A stretch of 64,000 bases of DNA. Source: VRUE01 sp963762205 (GTDB lineage: Bacteria; Actinomycetota; Thermoleophilia; Solirubrobacterales; 70-9). The DNA lies in the NCBI GenBank assembly GCA_963762205.1, contig CAVXJZ010000003.1, positions 310,001 to 374,000 on the forward strand. The letters are read 5' to 3'. The notes below the pieces were generated by a model. The model was not told the DNA's origin. It saw nothing but the letters and a program-made list of their open reading frames with translations, and searched no databases. The translations under genes and the position numbers were made by a program. This document shows positions 56,152 through 63,601 of this stretch, piece after piece; positions within the stretch are counted from its first letter, which is position 1; each line of letters begins with the position of its first letter.

Positions 56152-57145
56152 GGAGACGCTCGAGTTCCGCGAGGCGGTGCGAACCGCGATCGACGAGGAG
56201 ATGGAGCGAGACGAGCGCGTCGTCTTCTTCGGCGAGGACGTCGCCGCGGCCGGCGGCGTCTTCGCGGTCACGCCCGGCCTCTACGAGAAACACGGCGAGC
56301 GGGTCATCGACACGCCGATCTCCGAGCTGGCGATCGCCGGCGGCGCCTTCGGCGCGGCCGTGACCGGGCTGCGGCCGATCTACGAGATCATGTTCGCCGA
56401 CTTCCTGCCGCTGGCGATGGACAGCCTGATCAACCAGGCGGCGAAGTACTTCTACGTCTCCAACGAGCAGGCCACCGTGCCGCTCGTCGTCCGCTCGGCC
56501 ATGGGCGCCGGTGGCAACTTCGGCGCGATGCACTCGCAGTCGCCGATTCCCTGGCTTCAGGGCGTCCCCGGCCTGAAGCTGGTCGCCCCGGCGACCGCCG
56601 GCGATGCGAAGGCGCTGCTGAAGGCGGCGATCCGCGACGACAACCCGGTCGTCTTCCTCGAGCACAAGCGGCTCTACTCGGTCAAGGACGCGCCGCCCTC
56701 CGAGGAGGATGCTGCCGCTCGGTCGGGCGGCGGTCGTGCGCGAGGGCGACGACCTGACGCTGGTCTCGATCTCCAAGGGCGTGCGGGACTGCCTGCGCGC
56801 CGCCGACGAGCTGGCCGAGCGCGGAGTGCGGGCCGAGGTGGTGGATCTGCGCAGCCTGCGTCCGCTCGACGTCGACACCGTGCTTGCCTCGGTCGCCAAG
56901 ACGAACCGAATCGTCGCCGTCGAGGAGGGTCCGCTGGTCGGCGGCTGGGCGGCGAACCTGCTCGGCATCGTCGCCGCCGAGGGGGCTGCATGACCTCGAC
57001 GACGCCTGGGCCGTCACCTGCCCCGAAACACCGATTCCCTACACGCCCGACCCTGGAGGACCCCTTCCTGCCGGCCGAGGGCAGGATCGTCTCAGAGGTC
57101 TCGGCCCGCCTCGGTGTCGCGGCCGAGGTCGTGACCGCGGCCTAG
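56144..57145 (+). CDS. Thiamine-diphosphate dehydrogenase E1 beta subunit (PDH/AcoB type), three frameshifts
   Basis: About 333 aa from GTG 56144. FREAVRTAIDEEMERDERVV, FFGEDVAAAGGVFAVTPGLY, DTPISELAIAGGAFGAAVTG, EIMFADFLPLAMDSLINQAA and FLEHKRLYSVKDAPPSEED are in one frame; LPLGRAAVVREGDDLTLVS to VGGWAANLLGIVAAEG in a second; LHDLDDAWAVTCPETPIPY in a third; and TLEDPFLPAEGRIVSEVSAR closes it. Breaks are near 56708, 56985 (G run) and 57040. The protein is otherwise complete, so these are likely sequence errors. Confidence 0.83.
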   Translation: MPEETLEFREAVRTAIDEEMERDERVVFFGEDVAAAGGVFAVTPGLYEKHGERVIDTPISELAIAGGAFGAAVTGLRPIYEIMFADFLPLAMDSLINQAAKYFYVSNEQATVPLVVRSAMGAGGNFGAMHSQSPIPWLQGVPGLKLVAPATAGDAKALLKAAIRDDNPVVFLEHKRLYSVKDAPPSEEDAAARSGGGRARGRRPDAGLDLQGRAGLPARRRRAGRARSAGRGGGSAQPASARRRHRACLGRQDEPNRRRRGGSAGRRLGGEPARHRRRRGGCMTSTTPGPSPAPKHRFPTRPTLEDPFLPAEGRIVSEVSARLGVAAEVVTAA

Positions 57146-57155
57146 GAGCGGCTGG

Positions 57156-58376
57156 ATGGCGCACCCCACGGTGGGCGAGATCGTCATGCCCCGCCTCTCG
57201 GACTCGATGGAGGAGGGGACAATCCTTACCTGGATGAAGCAGGTGGGAGATCAGGTCGCCGTCGGCGAGGAGCTCGTCGAAATCGAGACCGACAAGGCGA
57301 ACATGGCCTATGAATCCGACGTCGCCGGGACGCTGACGCAGATCCTCGCCGAGGAGGGGGCGACCCTGGCGATCGGGGAGCCGATCGCCGTGGTCGGCGA
57401 AGTGGGGGACAGTGCGCCCGCGGAGCCCGAGGCCGCGCCGCCCGCACTGACGCAGGCGCCGCCGGCCGGGACCGCCGCGGGCTCTGCGGGGTCGGGCCGT
57501 ATCAAGGCCTCGCCCGTCGCCCGGCGCATTGCCGAGGAGCAGGGTTTGGATCTGGCCTCGATCGAGGGCACGGGTCCCGGCGGGCGGGTCGTCAAGGAGG
57601 ACGTCAAGCGAGCCGCGACCGCGCCGTCGCCGGCCGCCGTCGAGGCCCCCGTCGCCCCGGGCCCGCCTCCCACCGAGACCGCCAGGGGCCAGGTGAGCAT
57701 CCAGGAGCTCGACAGGCTGCAGCAGACGGTCGCCCGCCGCATGGCCGAGTCCAAGGCGACGGCGCCGCACTTCTACCTCACCGCCGAGATCGACATGTCC
57801 GCGGCGGTCGCGACGCGGGCGGGGATCAAGGCCGCGAGCGCCGAGGGCGAGGTCGTGCCCTCGTTCAACGACTTGGTCGTGAAGGCCTGCGCGATCGCCC
57901 TGCGCGAGTTCCCCAAAGCCAACGGTGCCTACCGCGACGGTCACTTCGAGCGCTACTCGCGGGTCAACGTCGGCTTCGCCGTCGCCGCCCCGGGGGCGCT
58001 GGTCGTTCCCACCATCTTCGACGCAGACCGCAAGGGACTGCGGGCGATCGCCACCGACGCCCGGTCCCTGGCCCGGGGCGTGCGCGAGGGCACGATCACC
58101 CCACCCGAGCTCTCGGGCGGCACCTTCACCGTCTCCAACCTGGGGATGTTCGGGATCCACGAGTTCGCCGCCGTGATCAACTCCCGCCAGGCGGGGATCC
58201 TCGCCGTCGGCGAGATCGCCGAGCGCCCGACTGTGTGCGATGGTGAGTTGGTCGCTGCCCAGCTGATGAAGGCGACCCTCGCCTGCGATCACCGCATCCT
58301 CTACGGGGCCGAGGGCGCCGAATTCCTGGCGCGGATCCGGGCGCTTCTCGAGCAGCCGCTGGCGCTGGCACTGTGA
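57156..58376 (+). CDS. Dihydrolipoamide acyltransferase (E2) of the same complex
   Basis: 406 aa, intact. The lipoyl domain has its Lys in EIETDKANMAYESD; an Ala/Pro linker leads to the E1/E3-binding domain (IKASPVARRIAEEQGLDLAS); the catalytic domain starts at LQQTVARRMAESKATAPHFY and ends with LACDHRILYGAEGAEFLARI. The usual DHRxxDG reads DHRILYG, as in plastid-type E2 proteins. It contains a single lipoyl domain. No E3 gene is in the window, so a shared lipoamide dehydrogenase is assumed. Confidence 0.9.
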   Translation: MAHPTVGEIVMPRLSDSMEEGTILTWMKQVGDQVAVGEELVEIETDKANMAYESDVAGTLTQILAEEGATLAIGEPIAVVGEVGDSAPAEPEAAPPALTQAPPAGTAAGSAGSGRIKASPVARRIAEEQGLDLASIEGTGPGGRVVKEDVKRAATAPSPAAVEAPVAPGPPPTETARGQVSIQELDRLQQTVARRMAESKATAPHFYLTAEIDMSAAVATRAGIKAASAEGEVVPSFNDLVVKACAIALREFPKANGAYRDGHFERYSRVNVGFAVAAPGALVVPTIFDADRKGLRAIATDARSLARGVREGTITPPELSGGTFTVSNLGMFGIHEFAAVINSRQAGILAVGEIAERPTVCDGELVAAQLMKATLACDHRILYGAEGAEFLARIRALLEQPLALAL

Positions 58377-58407
58377 GGCGCGCCGCGTCGTGTTTTCGGG
58401 GCCGGAG

Positions 58408-59424
58408 CTAGTCGCCCGCGAGCAGGTCACGGGCGCGCGACTCGATGCCTTCGGCGTCCATCCCGTAGTGCCGGTACAGGTGGGTCGGCGGTGCGATCAG
58501 CGCGTACTCGTCGGCAGGCATCCCGATCCGCTCGAGCCTGACGTCGGCGAGGCCGTGCTCCACGAGGGCTTCGGCGCAGGCCGAGGCGACACCGCCGACC
58601 ACGTTGTGCTCCTCGGCGACCAGGAGGCGGCCGCTGCGGCCGGCATGGGCGGCGACGGTCTCCGCGTCGAATGGGCGGACGGTGTGTGCGTCCAGCACCG
58701 CGGTCTCGGTGCCGTCGCCGGCGAGCCGATCCGCAGCCGCCAGCGCCTCGTGAACGGTGATGCCATTGGCCACGATCGTCAGGTCGTCGCCCTCGCGCAG
58801 CACGGCCGCCCGACCGAACTCGAACGTGCCGGCGGGGCGGTCGGCGTAGACGTCCGGCTCCCTTCCGCGGCCGAGCCGGAAATAGACCGGCCCCGGCAGG
58901 TCGGCGGTCTGCCGCAGGGCGTCCGCGATGCTGGTCGCGTCGCAGGGACAGACGACCGTCATGTTGGCGACCGAGCGCAGCAGGCCCAGGTCCTCGGTGG
59001 CGTGGTGGGAGGTGCCGTAGAAGCCGAGCGAGATACCTGCGTGGTGGGCGAGCACCCGGACCGGCAACCCCGGGTAGGCGAGGTCTGTGCGCAACTGCTC
59101 GGCCGCCAGGAGGCCGACGAAGCTGGCGAAGGTGGCGATGTAGGGGCGATAGCCGAAGGTCGCCATGCCGGCGGCCATCGAGACCATGTGCTGCTCGGAG
59201 ATGCCGACGTTCAAGAAGCGGTTCGGGTGGGCCTTCTCGAAGTCGACGGTCCGGTTCGAGAATTTGAGGTCGGCGGTGATGACGACGATGTCGGGGTTCT
59301 CGTCGGCCATCGTGGCCAGGATCTCGCCGGCGACGGCAGAGGCGGCAAGCCGTTCGGAGCCGACAAGGTCCCAGCTCTCCGGGGCGCTCGGGATCGGTGC
59401 GTGGTCGATCGCCCGGTCAGCCAC
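58408..59424 (-). CDS. Transketolase C-terminal subunit (split type)
   Basis: 338 aa from GTG 59424. It carries the pyrimidine-binding and C-terminal domains: VVITADLKFSNRTVDFEKAH, RFLNVGISEQHMVSMAAGMA, ASFVGLLAAEQLRTDLAYPG, VRPFDAETVAAHAGRSGRLL and VEEHNVVGG-type EEHNVVGGVASACAEALV. It overlaps the N-subunit stop by eight bases. The pair equals one transketolase polypeptide cut between the PP and Pyr domains, as in several archaea and in catabolic sugar clusters. It is convergent with E2. Confidence 0.88.
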   Translation of the reverse strand: MADRAIDHAPIPSAPESWDLVGSERLAASAVAGEILATMADENPDIVVITADLKFSNRTVDFEKAHPNRFLNVGISEQHMVSMAAGMATFGYRPYIATFASFVGLLAAEQLRTDLAYPGLPVRVLAHHAGISLGFYGTSHHATEDLGLLRSVANMTVVCPCDATSIADALRQTADLPGPVYFRLGRGREPDVYADRPAGTFEFGRAAVLREGDDLTIVANGITVHEALAAADRLAGDGTETAVLDAHTVRPFDAETVAAHAGRSGRLLVAEEHNVVGGVASACAEALVEHGLADVRLERIGMPADEYALIAPPTHLYRHYGMDAEGIESRARDLLAGD

Positions 59425-60277
59425 GTTGGTCGATCTCCCTGATCGCAGCCGCGGCGTCCGCCGGTGCCAGGTAGCCGAGATGCCAGGTTCGCGAGAGCTC
59501 CATGTACCCGATGCCCTGGCCCTTGACGGTGCGGGCGACGATGCAGACCGGTTGGGCGGAATCGGTCGTGGGCAGCTCCTCGAGGACCCGGAGGAGCGCC
59601 TGGATGTCGTGACCGTCGACTTCGACGACACGCCACCCGAACGCCGCGAAGCGCTCGCCGATCGGCTCGACCGACATCACCTCCTCGGTTCTGCCGTCGA
59701 GGCCCATCTGGTTTGCGTCGACGATCGCGCACAGGTTGCCGAGATCGAAATGGGAGGCGGACCCGGCGGCTTCCCAGACCTCGCCCTCGTTCATCTCCTG
59801 GTCGCCGAGAAGGACCCAGACGCGCGTCGCATCGCTGCCGCGCATCCGAGCCGCTTTGGCCATCCCGGACCCGACCGAGAGACCGTGCCCGAGCGAGCCC
59901 GAGGAGAAGTCGACGCCCGGAACGCGTCGCATGTCGGGGTGGTCGCCAAGCGGGCTGCCGAGTCGGGTGTAGGAGTCGAGCCAGTCCGCGGGGAAGTAGC
60001 CCTTCTCGGCCAGCAACGGGTAGAGGCCGACTGCGACGTGGCCCTTGGAGAGGATTAGGCGGTCGCGCTCGGGCCATTCGGGATCGTCACCGAGGCGCAT
60101 CACGCCGGAGTACAGAGCGGCGAGGATCTCGGCGCAGGAGAAGACACTGGTGTAGTGCCCGCTCTTGGCGATGCCGACGAGCCGGATCGTCTCGCGGCGG
60201 ATCATCGCGGCCCGCTCGCGGACCTGATCGGCCAGTTGGCCGTTCAGGCCCGCTAGCTCTGCCGGAGTCGCGCTCAC
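59417..60277 (-). CDS. Transketolase N-terminal subunit (split type)
   Basis: 286 aa. TPP-binding domain: GHYTSVFSCAEILAALYSGV, RDRLILSKGHVAVGLYPLLA, DFSSGSLGHGLSVGSGMAKA and the GDG-type motif as LLGDQEMNEGEVWEAAGSAS with NLCAIVDANQMGLDGRTEEV. The metal motif reads GDQEMNEG, as in split transketolases. It lies next to an IclR gene in the same direction, 59 bases downstream of its stop. Confidence 0.9.
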   Translation of the reverse strand: MSATPAELAGLNGQLADQVRERAAMIRRETIRLVGIAKSGHYTSVFSCAEILAALYSGVMRLGDDPEWPERDRLILSKGHVAVGLYPLLAEKGYFPADWLDSYTRLGSPLGDHPDMRRVPGVDFSSGSLGHGLSVGSGMAKAARMRGSDATRVWVLLGDQEMNEGEVWEAAGSASHFDLGNLCAIVDANQMGLDGRTEEVMSVEPIGERFAAFGWRVVEVDGHDIQALLRVLEELPTTDSAQPVCIVARTVKGQGIGYMELSRTWHLGYLAPADAAAAIREIDQRG

Positions 60278-60336
60278 TCCGTCAGAGTATCAAGCCCACA
60301 TCGTGAACACCAACACCACAATGCGATCAAAAACGA

Positions 60337-61200
60337 CTATTTTCGGGCTATGGAGGGCGGGCCGCTGACACGACTTTCGAAGCCGAGATTCCTCGAGATT
60401 TCACTCGCGGCCTGCATCAGTCCATCCCGGAACTGGTCTTCGTGCTCGCCAAGAATGTTCTGGCGCATTGCGCTGACGGAGACGGCGGCCAGAGCCTCGC
60501 CGCGGTAGTCGAAGACAGGGGCCCCGAGGGCGGCGAAGCCCCCGACCAGGTCTTCGTCGCTGACGGCGACGCCCGTTCGGCGCGCCTCTTCGAGATGGGC
60601 AATGACCACCTCCGCCGGAATCCGCTCGCCGCTTCGGAAGTCCTTCAGCTCGCCGCCCTGGACGTATGCATCCCACTCGGATCGGCGCTCCGTGGCGAGC
60701 AGGGCGACGGGGGCGGCGCCGCAATGAAGCGGCAGGGAGCCGCCCAGCTTGAGCGCCATCGATGCCGCCCGGGAGCCGTCCATCCGTTCGATGCAGACGG
60801 CCTCGCGGCCGCGGCGCAGACACAAGAAAACCGTCTCGTGGGTGGCTTCGTTGAGGCGGCGCATCGGCTCCAGCGCCGCGCTCCTCACGTCCAGGCGGGA
60901 GAGGACCGTAATGCCCAGCTCGAACAGCTCCAGCCCGAGCCGGTAGGTACCGCGGTGATTGCCGGCTTCGACGAGTCCGAGCGCGTCCAGCGTGTTGAGC
61001 AGGCGGTAGACGGAGCTGCGCGGCTCACCCAGTATCTCGGCTACTTCGGAAGTGGTCGCCTCGCGAGCGTTCGCGAGCGCATCGAGGACGGCGAGGGCCT
61101 TGCCGAGGACGGCAACGGACGGTTCTTTGGCCGCCCCGCTGCGCCCGGACTCCCGGGACGCGGCTTTGCGGTTACCCGCCTTACCCCCCGTCGCCGCCAT
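60337..61200 (-). CDS. IclR-family regulator
   Basis: 287 aa with a 25-residue basic extension. The winged helix (ATTSEVAEILGEPRSSVYRL, LGLVEAGNHRGTYRLGLELF) and effector domain (HETVFLCLRRGREAVCIERM, LPLHCGAAPVALLATERRSE, AVSDEDLVGGFAALGAPVFD) closely mirror the IclR protein at 52848. It is divergent from the VOC and class IV aminotransferase genes. Direct repeats in the intergenic region are its likely sites. Confidence 0.9.
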   Translation of the reverse strand: MAATGGKAGNRKAASRESGRSGAAKEPSVAVLGKALAVLDALANAREATTSEVAEILGEPRSSVYRLLNTLDALGLVEAGNHRGTYRLGLELFELGITVLSRLDVRSAALEPMRRLNEATHETVFLCLRRGREAVCIERMDGSRAASMALKLGGSLPLHCGAAPVALLATERRSEWDAYVQGGELKDFRSGERIPAEVVIAHLEEARRTGVAVSDEDLVGGFAALGAPVFDYRGEALAAVSVSAMRQNILGEHEDQFRDGLMQAASEISRNLGFESRVSGPPSIARK

Positions 61201-61289
61201 GCGCTGGAGGGTAGCAGGGCCACATCGTGGAATTGCCGCTCACGATGGTGCCGCATTGACCAATGCCGGCGGCATCGGGCTGTGTCTGC

Positions 61290-61357
61290 ATAATGGTTTT
61301 CGACTCCACGATATGGGTTTATGATGCCTGATAATGGATTTCGATGCTCCATATGGG
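61290..61357. promoter_or_regulatory. Direct-repeat operator upstream of the VOC gene
   Basis: ATAATGGTTTTCGACTCCAC-GATATGGG (from 61290) and ATAATGGATTTCGATGCTCC-ATATGGG (from 61331) are about 27-base direct repeats 41 bases apart. Each has ATAATGG and ATATGGG ends. They lie between the divergent iclR and VOC genes, suiting an IclR tetramer. Confidence 0.55.
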
Positions 61358-61829
61358 TAGCGACACGGCCATGTGGCTCGGTGTCGTGCACGCTGGTTTC
61401 ACCGTCTCCGATCTCGATCGGTCCGTTGCCTGGTACCGGGACATCCTCGGCCTCGAATTGATTCGCCGCCAGCGCAACGACAACGACTACTCGCGTCGGA
61501 TCGTGGGCATGGCGGACGCGGTACTGGAATTGGCGTTCCTCGGGTTTCCCGCCGGGTCGCCGGCGCCCAGCGGCCAGATCCTGGAGCTGGTGCAGTACCT
61601 GTCGCCGGAGGGGAGGACGCCCGACCTGAGCACGAAAGACGTCGGCGTCGGACACCTCGCCCTCTCCGTGGACGACCTGGCCGCGGAGTATGCGCGCCTT
61701 CGTGGGCGTGGTGCGCAGTTCCACAACCCCCCGGTCGAAATCGACGAAGGCCATAACAGGGGCGGCTGGGCCTGTTACCTGCTTGATCCCGACGGGATAA
61801 CGATCGAGTTGATCCAGGGCGCGGGCTGA
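61353..61829 (+). CDS. VOC-family (glyoxalase/dioxygenase fold) protein
   Basis: 158 aa from ATG 61353; ATG 61344 and 61371 are also in frame. A single module with two beta-alpha-beta units: VVHAGFTVSDLDRSVAWYRD, LGLELIRRQRNDND, then GVGHLALSVDDLAAEYARLR and CYLLDPDGITIELIQGAG. Metal ligands would be His17 of VVHAGF, Glu of ILELVQYLSPEG, His of GHLALS and Glu of ITIELIQ. Function may be epimerase, lyase or dioxygenase. The upstream repeat overlaps the start, implying tight control. Confidence 0.8.
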   Translation: MGSDTAMWLGVVHAGFTVSDLDRSVAWYRDILGLELIRRQRNDNDYSRRIVGMADAVLELAFLGFPAGSPAPSGQILELVQYLSPEGRTPDLSTKDVGVGHLALSVDDLAAEYARLRGRGAQFHNPPVEIDEGHNRGGWACYLLDPDGITIELIQGAG

Positions 61830-61928
61830 AGTGCGGCCGAAATGATGTTTTGTATCCCAATTTGAAGATAGAGGGCAATAAAGAGGTGTGATTTGCATAG
61901 TTCGATTCGAAGATCGTCTGCAATTCGC

Positions 61929-61957
61929 TTGACGTCGGTGCTTTCTTTTCCTAATTT
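61929..61957 (+). promoter_or_regulatory. Putative promoter of the class IV aminotransferase gene
   Basis: TTGACG (61929-61934), a 17-base spacer and TAATTT (61952-61957), 63 bases before the ATG. It is in an AT-richer stretch. GGAGGAGC lies ahead of the start codon. Confidence 0.5.
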
Positions 61958-62020
61958 GGCCGTAGCCCGACCACTTGCAGGCGCCCCGACCCTGGCGAGG
62001 ACCGAGGACTGGAGGAGCAG

Positions 62021-62974
62021 ATGACCGACGTGTCCCAGACTGCAACCGCCGTCGATGACACGGCTGGTCGTTTTGCGGACGGCTGCGCATGGATCGATGG
62101 CGAGTACGTACCGATCACCGAGGCCCGGATCCCGATCCTTGACGTCGGCTTCGTGCGTTCCGACGTCACCTACGACGTTGTCGGCGTCTGGGAGGGTCGG
62201 TTCTTCCGTCTCGACGACCACCTCGACCGCGTCTTCCACAGCTGCGAGCTGATGCGACTCGAACCGGCGATGGGCCGTGAGGAGGTCCGGGAGATCCTCT
62301 TCGAGTGCGTGCGACGCTCCGGTCTTCGCGACGCGTACGTCGAGATCGTCGTCTCCCGCGGAGTGCCGACTCCGGGGGACCGTGACCCCCGGAATTGGAC
62401 GAACCGCATCTACGCATACGCGATCCCCTATGTCTGGATCGTCAGGCCGGAGGCCCAGACGATCGGTACCGACGTCGTCGTCTCCCGCGACACCACGCGT
62501 GTTCCCACCGGTTCCTTCGATCCGACGATCAAGAACTTCCAGTGGGGCGACTTCACCCGCTCGCTGCTCGAGGCCTATGACCGCGGCGCCTGGCTGCCGG
62601 TCCTGACCGATGGCAACGGCCACGTGACCGAGGGGCCCGGTTTCAACGTATTCATGGTCGACGGCGACGAGCTGCTCACCCCCCAGCGCGGCGTTCTGCA
62701 GGGGGTCAGCCGCAAGACGGTCCTCGAGATCGCCGACGGGATGGATCTCGATGTCCAGGTGAGGGACCTGCCGACGAGCCGTCTCTACAGCGCAGATGAG
62801 ATCTTCCTCACCAGCACAGCGGGGGGGGTCATGCCGGTTGCGAACCTCGATGGGCAGCCGGTCGGCTCTGAGCGCCCCGGCCCGGTCAGCGCGAAGATCA
62901 GGGAGAGGTACTGGGAGTTGCACAGCGACCCGAAGCTGAGCGACGAGGTCGACTACCCCGACTCCGGTGCCTGA
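62021..62974 (+). CDS. Class IV aminotransferase, (R)-selective amine transaminase-like
   Basis: 317 aa. Fold type IV PLP enzyme: DVGFVRSDVTYDVVGVWEGR, FFRLDDHLDRVFHSCELMRL, YVEIVVSRG, YAIPYVWIVRPEAQ, DPTIKNFQWGDFTRSLLEAY with the PLP Lys in TIKN, LTDGNGHVTEGPGFNVFMVD and IFLTSTAGGVMPVANLDGQP. These stretches match the (R)-amine transaminases of the ATA-117 group far better than branched-chain or D-alanine transaminases. A PLP synthase fragment follows. The natural amine is unknown. Confidence 0.85.
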   Translation: MTDVSQTATAVDDTAGRFADGCAWIDGEYVPITEARIPILDVGFVRSDVTYDVVGVWEGRFFRLDDHLDRVFHSCELMRLEPAMGREEVREILFECVRRSGLRDAYVEIVVSRGVPTPGDRDPRNWTNRIYAYAIPYVWIVRPEAQTIGTDVVVSRDTTRVPTGSFDPTIKNFQWGDFTRSLLEAYDRGAWLPVLTDGNGHVTEGPGFNVFMVDGDELLTPQRGVLQGVSRKTVLEIADGMDLDVQVRDLPTSRLYSADEIFLTSTAGGVMPVANLDGQPVGSERPGPVSAKIRERYWELHSDPKLSDEVDYPDSGA

Positions 62975-63115
62975 GGCCCCGACGACCCTGCGCCGGTTGT
63001 CGCCAGCCGACGTCGGCCGTCCGGGGTGGTAGGTCCATCATGGACCCGCTGACAATCGAGATTCGCCCGGGAGCAGACTCGTCCGCGGCGGTTGGAGTGA
63101 TCCGGTCGAGGCGAG

Positions 63116-63601
63116 ATGAAGATGACTGAACGGAGCGAGCGCGCGACATTCCGGGTCAAGACCGGCCTCGCCGAGATGCTGAAAGGCGGGGTGATCATGG
63201 ACGTGGTCACGGCCGAGCAGGCGACGATCGCCGAGCAGGCGGGCGCCTGCGCGGTGATGGCCCTCGAGCGGGTCCCGGCCGACATCCGCCGCGACGGCGG
63301 CGTCGCCCGCATGTCGGACCCGACGATGATCAAGGGAATCCAGGAGGCGGTGACGATCCCGGTCATGGCCAAGGCGCGGATCGGCCACTTCGCCGAGGCC
63401 CAGGTGCTGCAGGCGCTCGAGGTCGACTACATCGACGAGTCCGAGGTGCTGACCCCGGCCGACGAGAGCAACCACATCGACAAGTTCGCCTTCGACGTGC
63501 CCTTCGTCTGCGGCGCCACCAACCTCGGCGAGGCGCTGCCCGGGCTCGAGATCGGGTCACTGGAGGCAGATGACGCCCTCCTGCAGCGGCGGGGCAGGTG
63601 A
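63116..63601 (+). pseudogene. pdxS: Pyridoxal 5'-phosphate synthase subunit PdxS, truncated
   Basis: 161 aa. Residues 1-143 are nearly textbook PdxS (MLKGGVIMDVVTAEQATIAE, MALERVPADIRRDGGVARMS, VMAKARIGHFAEAQVLQALE with the first catalytic Lys, YIDESEVLTPADESNHIDKF, FVCGATNLGEAL). After that the sequence changes to PGLEIGSLEADDALLQRRGR and stops; normal PdxS is about 295 aa and needs the second catalytic Lys in RTKGE, which is gone. The stop overlaps a GTG that opens a kinase gene. It is either a genuine gene fusion or deletion scar, or an assembly junction. Confidence 0.8.

Noticed and set aside
3640..57000. Long ORFs antisense to real genes throughout
   Set aside because: High-GC shadow frames rich in Arg, Ala, Gly and Val with no domain pattern.
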